A DNA stretch of 64,000 bases from Sphingomonas aurantiaca (GTDB taxonomy: Bacteria > Pseudomonadota > Alphaproteobacteria > Sphingomonadales > Sphingomonadaceae), in NCBI RefSeq assembly GCF_003050705.1, contig NZ_QAOG01000002.1, positions 434,001 to 498,000 of the forward strand. The letters run 5' to 3'. A program made the translations under genes and the position numbers. Shown here one piece after another: positions 24,921-33,420 of this stretch; the first letter of the stretch is position 1; each line of letters begins with the position of its first letter. The notes under the pieces are model-generated. The model saw nothing but the letters and a program-made list of their open reading frames with translations, did not search any database and was not told the origin of the DNA.

Positions 24921-26798
24921 TCAGCGCGGGCTGGTCAGCGCGCAGACCGCAAAGCCGAGCGGCGGGAGCGTGATGGTAAGGCTGCCGGGCGCAGCGACCG
25001 TACCGCATCCCGCCCCCGCGAGCGTCCGGGCGGCGGTCGCATCGACGCCGATCTCGACCTGGCGCGTCAATGCGGTCGTCGAGGTGTTGAACGCCAGCAG
25101 GACCTCCGCGTTCGTGACCGGATCGAAGCGCGAGATCGCCAGCAGCCCGGGCGTTTCCTCGCGCGCGCGCAGCATCTGCCGGCCGCGCGTCAGGGCAGGC
25201 GTGACGGTGCGCAGCCGGGCCAGCGTGGCGGTCTGGCGGAACAGCGGGTTGTCGCGGCCGAAATGCGCGGTCGCGGTCGTGCTCGCGGTGCCGAGCAAGC
25301 GGTTGTCATTGTACACCGCGACCTTGCTGGCGAACATGTCCTCGCGCGCGTCCTGATCGTTGCCGTCGCTCGCAAAGCCTTGCTCGTCGCCCGAATAGAT
25401 AGTCGGCACGCCGCGCAGCGTCAGCAGCATCGCGTTGGACAGCATCACGCGCGCCAGCACCTCATCGTCGCCCGCCTTGGGAAACGCGGTGCGGACGAAC
25501 GTCGCGAACCGGCCGTCATCATGGTTGCCCGTGAAGGTCGGCAACGTCACGGCGGTGTCGTAGCCATGGGCGTACAGCGCATCGCCGTCGAACAGCGCCT
25601 CGAACGCATCGGTTCCGCGGGTGCCCGCGACGGTGTCGACCACCGCCTGGCGGAACGAGAAATCGAGGACGGCGGGCAGTTTGTCGACGATCGTGTGCTG
25701 TGCGAGCACGGCAGGGCGAACCTCATGGTCCGACACCTCGCCGAAGATGTGGAAGTTGGGGATGCCCTTTGCCGCCGCGCGCGCCTGCATTGCGGGGACG
25801 AAGGCGGCCCAGAATTCGGGGTTCACGTGGCGCGCGGTATCGATCCGGAAGCCATCGATGCCGTAGCGATCGATCCAGTCGCCGAAGATGTCGATCATGC
25901 CCGACACGACGCGCGGATTCTCGGTCATCAGATCGTCGAGGCCGACGAAGTCGCCCATCGTCGAACTCTCGTTGCGATAGGTCGTGTCGCCGCGATTATG
26001 ATAATAGCGCATGTCGTTGAGCCATGCGGGCACCTTCACGCGGCGCTCGGCGGCGGGCACGAACGGCGTGTAGGCATAGTCGTTGCGGACGAGCTTGGCG
26101 AAGTTGTCGGCGGTGCGGACGTCGTCGCCGGCAAAGCCCGGATTGATCGCCGCGCCATTCGGCCCGAGCCGACGCTGGTACGGATAGTCCGCCCGGCTGC
26201 GATAGGGGCAGGCGCGCTGGCCGACGCATTCGCGGTACTGGATCACGTCGGCGGTGTGGTTGATGATGATGTCCATATAGACCTTCATCCCGCGGCCATG
26301 CGCGGCGCTCACCAGTGCTGCGAAGTCGGCATTGGTGCCGAGATGCGGATCGACCTGCGTGAAGTCGGTGATCCAATAGCCGTGATAGCCGGCCGACTGA
26401 TGGCCGGGGGCGCCTTGTACGGGCTTGTTCTTGAACACCGGGCCGACCCAGATCGCGGTCGCACCGAGGCTCTGGACATAGTCGAGCCGCTGCGTCAGCC
26501 CCTTGAGATCGCCGCCGTGGAAAAAGCCCTTGGCGGTGGGATCGAAGCCGGTCTTGTCCCGGCCACCCGTCAGCCCGCCGCGATCATTGGTGGGGTCGCC
26601 GTTCTCGAACCGGTCTGGCAGTACGAAATAGATCACCTCGTCCTGCGGCAGTCGCGCGCGGTAATCGAGTGGGGTCGCGGGCGCGGCTGGCGCGGGCGTG
26701 GCCTGCGCGGGGGACGACTGGACGGGGTTTGCCAGCGCGTGCGGCGCGGCGAGCGCCATCGCCAGCGCGACCGTGAATTTCGTAGCGCGCGTCGACAT
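24921..26798 (-). CDS. Secreted alpha-amylase (GH13)
   Basis: About 625 aa. A signal peptide precedes a Pro/Ala-rich linker and the (beta/alpha)8 barrel. The GH13 regions are visible: IIINHTAD, GFRIDTARH (nucleophile Asp), FGEVSD (acid/base Glu) and TFTGNHDD (third Asp). A C-terminal beta domain ends the protein. ATG 26798 is chosen because GGAG stands 9 bp before it and the signal peptide begins there. It hydrolyses alpha-glucans outside the inner membrane; periplasmic or secreted. Confidence 0.92.
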   Translation of the reverse strand: MSTRATKFTVALAMALAAPHALANPVQSSPAQATPAPAAPATPLDYRARLPQDEVIYFVLPDRFENGDPTNDRGGLTGGRDKTGFDPTAKGFFHGGDLKGLTQRLDYVQSLGATAIWVGPVFKNKPVQGAPGHQSAGYHGYWITDFTQVDPHLGTNADFAALVSAAHGRGMKVYMDIIINHTADVIQYRECVGQRACPYRSRADYPYQRRLGPNGAAINPGFAGDDVRTADNFAKLVRNDYAYTPFVPAAERRVKVPAWLNDMRYYHNRGDTTYRNESSTMGDFVGLDDLMTENPRVVSGMIDIFGDWIDRYGIDGFRIDTARHVNPEFWAAFVPAMQARAAAKGIPNFHIFGEVSDHEVRPAVLAQHTIVDKLPAVLDFSFRQAVVDTVAGTRGTDAFEALFDGDALYAHGYDTAVTLPTFTGNHDDGRFATFVRTAFPKAGDDEVLARVMLSNAMLLTLRGVPTIYSGDEQGFASDGNDQDAREDMFASKVAVYNDNRLLGTASTTATAHFGRDNPLFRQTATLARLRTVTPALTRGRQMLRAREETPGLLAISRFDPVTNAEVLLAFNTSTTALTRQVEIGVDATAARTLAGAGCGTVAAPGSLTITLPPLGFAVCALTSPR

Positions 26799-26974
26799 GC
26801 AAATCTTCTCCATCATCGCATGGCCGATCTTGCGCCGACCCGGGTTCCTGGCGCCTGCTGTGCCGGTCGATGCCCGCGAAACCAAGCAACGCACATACGT
26901 ATTCAGGTGGGGGATGGGGTAGGGGCAAGGTGCCGGAATGCGCAACCGGCCGGCGCTCTTGGCGAGATTGAGGA

Positions 26975-27170
26975 CCGGCTCCGTCTCTCACTAAAGCGAC
27001 GCTGCTGCGTACCGATTGAGAGCCTCCTGGCTGGCGATCGGCCGAGCAGGCAAATCTCAACCGCCTTCGTCCTGCCTCGGCAACCAACGGTGCGCGAGCG
27101 CGTGCGCCGGATGTCTTGTAGGCCGGACGCGTTCGGCCGCGCGGTGGCTGACTGCCTGCGCCCGATCATC
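26975..27170 (+). pseudogene. Decayed fragment of the Rep-like gene
   Basis: On the plus strand, RRCCVPIESLL, then SRQISTAFVL and TVRERVRRM, match RRCVPIEDAL, SEQISNAFIL and TVRECVRRM of the Rep-like protein at 20.8-21.5 kb in the same order. The N-terminal HTH and C-terminus are absent. It lies upstream of the amylase gene. Inverted with respect to the intact copy. Confidence 0.7.
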
Positions 27171-27354
27171 GTCGCGCGGACGAATATCAGCTGGGGGGCA
27201 CGGGCCAGCCTGATGGCGAGCCGGAAACGGCGCGTCGTTGCAGTTTCGGCGATCGTTGTTTCGACCTAGTGCTTAGATTGGAGGCTGGCCAAGTATAGCG
27301 TCGATTATTGCGTCATAAGTCCCGGATTTTCTCGATCGGATACGGCACGTGCCG

Positions 27355-28590
27355 CTACAGACGTTGTGCGAAATCGAGGTCATGTTCTGACGTCTGTAAG
27401 GCTGGCGCGGCGGTGACGCCGGGGATGAAGCGTATCTCGGCGTCTTTGTCCTGGTGTGAAATGCTGGCCCCGATCCTGGCATTCTTTGCCATGTGACGCT
27501 TCACATTACCGTTTAAGACAAGAAGAATTATCGATGATCTTGAAACAATCGCCTCATGGAATGCGAAGGCGATGGAGGATGAGATAAAGACCGAAACTAT
27601 ACAGATAAAGTATACATTAACCATGGAGCCACGAAGGGAAAGATTGATCGCCACGACAAGAGGCAGGTGTAATACATAGATCGTGTAAGATGCGGCAGAT
27701 ACGCGCTGTACTAGGTAAGGAACCGATCGAACGCGGAGAGCTGAGCGCAGAATGAGAACAAATGCTGCGGGCGGACCGATCGCTGCTGCCACGAAGCGTA
27801 GGTCCGCTGTCCCCGATGCAACGATGGCTGAGTTTGCATAGGGGGCAATCAATGCAAACCAGATCAAGTAGCTTGAAGTAATTGCCAGGGCGATCATCAT
27901 CGCGGTACCGGTTTGATGCAACAGTAAAGACTTGAGCGCGGGGACGCGCCCGACGAGATAACCCAGCAAGAACATGGGCAGATAGCCGGCGGCGAGTTGT
28001 AGCATGCGGAACGTGGCGAAAGTCGAGTCCGACATCGTTGCCGCCATGATGCGCGGGGCAATTCCAAACAGGGTGGCAGACGTTACCGCGGTAAACAGCA
28101 GCACCGTAGAGGATCGCACGGTCTTTCGCGCGATCAGGTCGACAAGGTAGGTTTCCAACGCTTCATCAAGTCGTAACCGTATCAACGCGTAAATTATGGT
28201 CGAATAGGCGATCAGTGCTGCAAGGAACCACAGGTGGTACCAGTTGAATAGCGTGTCTGTCGCGGCAATATCGCCCGCGGCCGTTCGCATCAGCCAGATG
28301 AATGGCGACAGTATAAACAAGCCAAACGCCAGTGGAAATCCCAGACGAACCAGCCGACGACGTAGCCATTCGCCAGGCGCCCGTTTCGCCAGCGCAATAG
28401 CCGTCAAGATGCCCGCTATACCGAAAAACGTGCCCATCCGGAATGTCTGGGAAATCATGTCGATCGCGACGAAGAGGCCTAGTGCGGGCAAACCAATCGA
28501 CCCATGCAAAACGACGCCACCAAGCATTAGAGCCGCCCGCCACGTGTCGAGCCCTATAATATAGCCGACTGGTGGTGTCGTTTCGGTCAT
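27355..28590 (-). CDS. Acyltransferase family 3 membrane protein
   Basis: 411 aa with about ten transmembrane helices. The family-3 layout is present: GLDTWRAALML at the start, a cytoplasmic RR-rich loop (GEWLRRRLVRLG) and the late helix with YTIYVLHLP. Such enzymes O-acylate extracytoplasmic glycans. The ATG lies 1 nt after the stop of the SGNH hydrolase gene, so they form an operon, the usual acylation/deacylation pairing. Confidence 0.85.
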   Translation of the reverse strand: MTETTPPVGYIIGLDTWRAALMLGGVVLHGSIGLPALGLFVAIDMISQTFRMGTFFGIAGILTAIALAKRAPGEWLRRRLVRLGFPLAFGLFILSPFIWLMRTAAGDIAATDTLFNWYHLWFLAALIAYSTIIYALIRLRLDEALETYLVDLIARKTVRSSTVLLFTAVTSATLFGIAPRIMAATMSDSTFATFRMLQLAAGYLPMFLLGYLVGRVPALKSLLLHQTGTAMMIALAITSSYLIWFALIAPYANSAIVASGTADLRFVAAAIGPPAAFVLILRSALRVRSVPYLVQRVSAASYTIYVLHLPLVVAINLSLRGSMVNVYFICIVSVFISSSIAFAFHEAIVSRSSIILLVLNGNVKRHMAKNARIGASISHQDKDAEIRFIPGVTAAPALQTSEHDLDFAQRL

Positions 28591-28591
28591 T

Positions 28592-29326
28592 TCATGACGG
28601 TTGAGCCTTATTCTGACATGATGCAATCCGTCTAAGCGACATCGATCGGTTGATGGCCTCCCGAATATCGATCGACCATAATGCGTAACCTTCTGTATTG
28701 AGGTGAATAGTATCGGCGTAAAGCGCGCTATCCGGTCGTCCGTTTCGGATCAAATACCTTCCGGAATTTATAACTTTTGCGTTATTCACGACTCGAATGA
28801 GTCGGGCGATGGCATTGTTGTACCGCAATTGCTCGTTGCGCTGCGGCCATCTTTCCGGACTTGGTTTCATGCTGATGACGAAGATGGGGACTGACGGCCA
28901 TTTTACGCGCATCTCGCCGACCAGGCGGGCTACCTTTTGGGCTGTGGCGATTCCCGATGCGCCGAACGCGATATCGTTTTCGCCGACATAGAATAGCAGT
29001 GCTGCCGGAGCGACTTCACTGTTGGTACGCAGCGCCCGTGCTGCAATCTGACTGATCCGGGCGCCGTCGATCCCTCGTCTGTGCACCTGCCAACCGGGAA
29101 AATCGCGGTCCAATGTGCGCCATTTTGCGATCGACGAACTGCCGATGAACCATATTCCGCATCGGCGTGCGTCGGACGCGGCGACGGAATCGGGGAGTGG
29201 GATATGGTTGACGACCCATGGCCGAAGGTAATTCCAGCCGGTAAGCACCGCGACAAATACCCCGAGCCCAACCAGAAGCTTTATCAGTCGAGGCGTCCTA
29301 TCGTTCGGCGTTTGTCGGCAGCTCAT
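28592..29326 (-). CDS. SGNH/GDSL-type hydrolase, membrane-anchored
   Basis: 244 aa from ATG 29326 (AGAGG upstream). One N-terminal hydrophobic helix (~13-32) is followed by an SGNH domain: WFIGSSSIAKW (block I, Ser nucleophile), GENDIAFG (block III, Asn) and DTIHLNTEGY (block V, Asp and His). Probably acts on acylated glycans in the periplasm with the adjacent acyltransferase-3 protein. Confidence 0.83.
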   Translation of the reverse strand: MSCRQTPNDRTPRLIKLLVGLGVFVAVLTGWNYLRPWVVNHIPLPDSVAASDARRCGIWFIGSSSIAKWRTLDRDFPGWQVHRRGIDGARISQIAARALRTNSEVAPAALLFYVGENDIAFGASGIATAQKVARLVGEMRVKWPSVPIFVISMKPSPERWPQRNEQLRYNNAIARLIRVVNNAKVINSGRYLIRNGRPDSALYADTIHLNTEGYALWSIDIREAINRSMSLRRIASCQNKAQPS

Positions 29327-29809
29327 GCCAAGCCTCTGGCAGGGCACGGTTAATTTTAGCTTTGCGGACGGATCGTCAAGCCCGTCGACGGTGGCTCCGT
29401 CGACGCAGGCGCGGCAATCGTGCAGGTCGATCATCGGATAGCGCCCAAGCCACGACGCTTTTACGCGGGCCATGACCTATAGGTCATTGCCCGGAGATAA
29501 CGGTGGCAGCGGGTGCAGGGACTGGGAAACGGACGGTGCGATATCGTTCGTGACGGCAGCGTCGCGGGCGTCGCCTTCGGGGCCATTCCGCGCTCGGGGG
29601 AAACGGGATCGGGCACGCGAACGTCCGGCGATGAAAAGGCGTGATAGTCTGGGTGGTCGATCGTACCATCGGTCCACGCAACTTTGGTACCGAAGCGATC
29701 TTTACGCGCCACGCCTGCTCGTGAGGCCTATAGTGTTCGCCAGGGATGCGGCCTGCGGTGCCGTAATGCTCGCGCGATGATCGCGGGCAATCGGCCGCAG
29801 GGGATCGAT
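29327..29809. other. Intergenic stretch without recognised gene
   Basis: About 480 bp. Overlapping open frames exist on both strands, but none has a good ribosome site or recognisable protein. Nothing else seen. Confidence 0.45.
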
Positions 29810-30253
29810 TCAGCCCGCCTCCGAGAAATCGAACACTGGCGGTGCTAGCGATCGCAGGCCGGCCGTCGCCGCAGTCTGCCGTTCGGCACCGTCTTCGCCG
29901 ACGAACAGGCATGCGTGTTCGTCATCGGCACAGCCCGCGCGCGCTGCCGCCAGCCGGAAGATCGTGGGCGTATCCTTGGTGTGTCCAACATCCTTGCTGT
30001 AAATCAGCAAATCGGGTTCGAAGAATCCCTTTATCCCTGCCTCGTCGAGTAGCGGGGTGATCATCGAACCCGGAAAATCGCCTGTGTTCGAGATGATTCC
30101 CAGCCGGGCGCCGCTACGAAGCGCGGCGTCCAGCATCGCGAGCGTCCAGTCGAGCAGCGCGAACCCCTTGATCGAACCTGGCGTATCGCCCGGAATGACG
30201 GTGGCCAGCGTGGCGCCGATGTCGAAGAAGATGACCTTGGCCGCGATCGTCAT
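29810..30253 (-). CDS. HAD-like hydrolase, small
   Basis: 147 aa. FFDIGATL is a degenerate HAD motif I: the first Asp is kept and the second Asp is replaced by Gly. GIISNTGD is motif II, and a Lys (SKDVGHTKDTP) precedes the VGEDGAE motif IV. The loss of the second Asp casts doubt on ordinary phosphatase activity. It follows the emfourin gene by 12 nt, in an operon with a metalloprotease. Confidence 0.7.
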   Translation of the reverse strand: MTIAAKVIFFDIGATLATVIPGDTPGSIKGFALLDWTLAMLDAALRSGARLGIISNTGDFPGSMITPLLDEAGIKGFFEPDLLIYSKDVGHTKDTPTIFRLAAARAGCADDEHACLFVGEDGAERQTAATAGLRSLAPPVFDFSEAG

Positions 30254-30265
30254 TGGAGCCTCGTG

Positions 30266-30610
30266 TCAGCTGCTGCCGCCCGACAGTGCCAGCAACGGCG
30301 CGAGCAGCTGTGGCACGTCGGTCTGCCCGGTCAGGTTGGTTGTCGCCCCCGACCCGGGTAACGAGAAGCTTCGGGTTTCGTCGCCCGCGCCGACGATCTC
30401 GACCCGGTAGCCGCCAAGATCGGCGCCGATCATCGGCTCGGCTGCCGTGAACTGCGCCGCCGCGCTCAACTGCCGGCAGGCATCGTCCATCGCCGCGCGG
30501 CCCGCTTCGTCGAGTCGTGTGCGGTCGAGATCGACCAGCGGCGGTAGGGCGATGTTGCCGGCAAAGCCGCCGACCTGTGTCACCGTCAGTCTGCTGCATC
30601 CCTCGGTCAT
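30266..30610 (-). CDS. Emfourin (protealysin inhibitor) family protein
   Basis: 114 aa from ATG 30610 (GAGGATGAC just upstream). The pattern LTVTQVGGFAGN, then LDRTRLDEAG and a C-terminal beta-rich VEIVGAGDETRSF, fits the emfourin fold, known as a slow-binding inhibitor of the M4 protease protealysin and encoded beside it. It follows a metalloprotease gene here, supporting the pairing. Cytoplasmic. Confidence 0.75.
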   Translation of the reverse strand: MTEGCSRLTVTQVGGFAGNIALPPLVDLDRTRLDEAGRAAMDDACRQLSAAAQFTAAEPMIGADLGGYRVEIVGAGDETRSFSLPGSGATTNLTGQTDVPQLLAPLLALSGGSS

Positions 30611-30750
30611 GTCATCCTCACTTGCTGCCGAACCGTGATAGCACAGGACGCGCGGGGGCGCTCGGCCACCACGCGTCCAGTCCAGGCTCCGATTACCCGG
30701 ATTCGAAGCATGCACGGTCGCCTGTGCGGGTGCCGTGCACGCCCGGCCAA

Positions 30751-32202
30751 TCATTCAGCTGCCTTGGGCCACTCATGCGGATCCTCTTCCCCGCCGATCC
30801 CGCCTTGCAGCTGCCGCAGCTGGTCCTCGAGGTAGCGTTCGTCCAGCTGATGTTCGCGCAGTCGCATCGTCCCGCAGCACCCCGATCGGTCCTGGAGACC
30901 ATTTTCTTTGACCCTCAGGAACGGATGGTCGACCGCCTCGAGAATATCGTCGCTGGCCATGTCCTGTGTGAGCGGGGTCGGGGAGACTACCACCTCGCGC
31001 GCGGTAAACTGGTTGCGGATTGCGTTGCGGTAGGCGACCGGTTTCCCATCCGCGGCGGCGATCGCGAGCATCTTGTTGACGACATCGGCGAAGGTCGCGT
31101 TCGTCGCCGGCGCCGCCTGGATCGCCCGGAGAAGGAGGCGGAATACATATTGGGCGCAGTTCACCAGCGTGAGCGCTTCATCCTCGCCAGCAACGCCAAG
31201 ATTGCGCTCCAGTAGAAAGATGTCCGCGAGTATGTCGTAAACGCCGCCGGTAAATACCTGACTCAGATCGTGGACCTCGCTCGTCACCTGGCTCAGTTTC
31301 TTGTCATTGTCGGCGTTGCGCAGCCCATTATCGCGCCCGAGCGCCAGCCCGAACTGCTCGGCCACGTCCGAGAGGAAATTCTTGTTGTGCAAATTGCCCT
31401 TGGTCTGGACGATGAGCGCCTCGGCCTGGTCGAGCTGCGAAAGCGACAGGAACACCGCGACGAGATCGCCGAACGCTTCGTGCAGCGCGCCGGTCTGCGG
31501 ATTGGCGCTCGCACTGAGCCAGCCCGGCTTCAGCGAATCGAGTACGGCGTGGCCGCATTCGTGCGCGACGATGTCGAGCGAGCGACAGGTGTAGATCACC
31601 GGTGCGGGCGCAGGCGCGCCCGGCTTGTTGAAGTAGAAGAATTTCAGCGCCTTTTCGCCGCGGCTGTAGAACGCGTTCATCGTCACGCCGGCGTGCGGGA
31701 ACACCGTGATCGGATCGGTGTTGGAACCACTATTCCATTGCCATTTGATCGCCGCGCCGACTGCGCGCTGGCACATCGCCAGCGTGAGATGGACGACAGA
31801 GAAGGTATGGACCGCGTCGAAGGTCGCCGTGTCGGGCGTCTGGATAAAATCGTTCATGCTGTTCGGAGCGACCGGCGGCACACCCGAAAGATGGATCCGG
31901 TTGTTGCTCGGGCCGGTCCCGAACAGGCCGCGCAGCAGGATCCGGCGCAACCCGATCTCGGCGACGCTCGGATCCTGCTTGTAGATCAAGACGCGCGATG
32001 CAAACGAGATCGGCAGCGGCGGGATCGGGATCGTGATCACCGGGCCGGCGGCGGCTTGATCGTCGGTCGAGCGGACCAGCTCGAGCGCGGGTCGGCTGGG
32101 CGGACGCGCGGCGCCGCGATTGACGGAGGCGGCATTGAATTCGCGCGTCGGCGTGGGCACGAACGCTGCGGGCAGAACAGTGTTGTCGATGATTTCGGTC
32201 AT
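30751..32202 (-). CDS. M4-like (gluzincin) metalloprotease without signal peptide
   Basis: 483 aa. The zinc site is H214-E-C-G-H218 with third ligand E242 in GALHEAFGD, the spacing of M4 thermolysin-type peptidases. CG replaces the usual LT of HELTH. No signal peptide and no long pro-domain are seen; the first ~60 residues are Pro/Ala-rich and could serve as a short pro-sequence. The emfourin-like gene follows after 140 bp, making a protease-inhibitor pair. A cytoplasmic or non-classically released enzyme is likely. Confidence 0.75.
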   Translation of the reverse strand: MTEIIDNTVLPAAFVPTPTREFNAASVNRGAARPPSRPALELVRSTDDQAAAGPVITIPIPPLPISFASRVLIYKQDPSVAEIGLRRILLRGLFGTGPSNNRIHLSGVPPVAPNSMNDFIQTPDTATFDAVHTFSVVHLTLAMCQRAVGAAIKWQWNSGSNTDPITVFPHAGVTMNAFYSRGEKALKFFYFNKPGAPAPAPVIYTCRSLDIVAHECGHAVLDSLKPGWLSASANPQTGALHEAFGDLVAVFLSLSQLDQAEALIVQTKGNLHNKNFLSDVAEQFGLALGRDNGLRNADNDKKLSQVTSEVHDLSQVFTGGVYDILADIFLLERNLGVAGEDEALTLVNCAQYVFRLLLRAIQAAPATNATFADVVNKMLAIAAADGKPVAYRNAIRNQFTAREVVVSPTPLTQDMASDDILEAVDHPFLRVKENGLQDRSGCCGTMRLREHQLDERYLEDQLRQLQGGIGGEEDPHEWPKAAE

Positions 32203-32925
32203 GGCTGCAGGCTCCCTAAAGCGGTTGGAAGGCGTTCAGACACACTCCGACTGCACGGCCCCTCAGACCGGATCAGCATAAGCGGAGCAGGCGACATCAG
32301 CTTTCACGCAAAGAAGGACGCGACTCGACACTTACTTGTGAGATCGTAAAATACCATGAGGGATGTTCATTTGGAACGGAAAGTAACAGTAAAGATCCAA
32401 TTCGGCGGCAATAGACCATTTAATATATAGTATATCGATTAGATGAATAATATAGTAATTGGGTGGATAAACGGTGACCGACGAGGCGTGGCTTATGCTG
32501 CGGTTGATAAAACCATTCTGAATAGCGTTTGTCCCGAGTAATCCGGTCTCTGCCTGGGCTAAGGGGCTTTTTCTTCTCTCGCGCGGCAGGCCCGCGGGGG
32601 AGGGCGCGCACCCTGCCGGTGCGCAGAGCTTTAACGCGATGGTCACGCCAAGCGTAGTTTGACGGACGAACCATTTTCGCCGGTCTCAGGGGTGCAAGTT
32701 GCTCCCCAACCGGCCCGACATACGCGCTGCCAGCAACTCCTAATCCGACATCGTCACGTGTGCCGACACCATGCATTCCGGCAAGCGACGCGGGGACTAT
32801 GAAAGCGAGCGAGATCTTCCGCGCTTGTGCGATCCGGACATTGAGCGGCAACAATCCAGTGCGGTCGCCTACCTGCCGATTGGACGTATACCGATGATCA
32901 GCCTGGGCGATGCGCCGGCTTGTGT
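32203..32925. other. Intergenic stretch, partly AT-rich, no recognised gene
   Basis: About 720 bp between the protease gene and two small membrane ORFs. 32330-32470 is strikingly AT-rich for this genome. Open frames here have no protein-like composition. Confidence 0.45.
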
Positions 32926-33048
32926 TTAGTCATCGTAAAAGATGCGACGGATACGCTGACTGTAATGCGACCCCACGGCGGCCAGAACCACCGCGATAAA
33001 CGTGCCGCCCCAGATGACACCGAGGGCGACACATATCCAAAAGAGCAC
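32926..33048 (-). CDS. 40-aa membrane micro-protein
   Basis: GTG start 33048. One long hydrophobic helix (ICVALGVIWGGTFIAVVLA) is followed by a charged tail (HYSQRIRRIFYDD), typical of a real single-span protein. No clear ribosome site. Lies 10 nt downstream of another micro-protein ORF on the same strand. Confidence 0.38.
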   Translation of the reverse strand: MLFWICVALGVIWGGTFIAVVLAAVGSHYSQRIRRIFYDD

Positions 33049-33058
33049 GACCCAAGAG

Positions 33059-33160
33059 CTAGAAGGGAAGCACCTTCACCCGCGACCCAACCGTGCAAAA
33101 GATGGCCGTTGCAGCGAGCGACCCACCAAGCCATCCCAAAGCGATAATCATCAGAGACAT
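33059..33160 (-). CDS. 33-aa membrane micro-protein
   Basis: ATG 33160, one hydrophobic helix (MIIALGWLGGSLAATAIF) and a short basic end. Paired with the next micro-protein; both could also be parts of one gene split by a frameshift. Confidence 0.38.
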   Translation of the reverse strand: MSLMIIALGWLGGSLAATAIFCTVGSRVKVLPF

Positions 33161-33420
33161 GCCATCATCCTCTCAACCGTCGACTGTTGTCGATCGTTCT
33201 GGAACGATAGCGGCCGTGCGATTCATTACAATAAAAAGACACAGTCGTTTGCAAAAAATCGGCGCTTCAAGCGACGCGGCGGGCTGTCGTTGAACCGCTC
33301 GCGTCTGTCTCGGCAGCAGTGGTCGAGGCGAAAGGGCCAGTTGCGTAAAGTCGGCCCAGCGATACAGTTTGGTGCGGCAGTCAAGACTCGACCAATTTGG
33401 CGCCGATGGGGGATGGCAGG

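Noticed and set aside
25263..27269. 668-codon plus-strand frame across the amylase gene
   Set aside because: It is the reverse complement of a GH13 gene with all catalytic motifs. Only its last part contains a real, separate Rep fragment.
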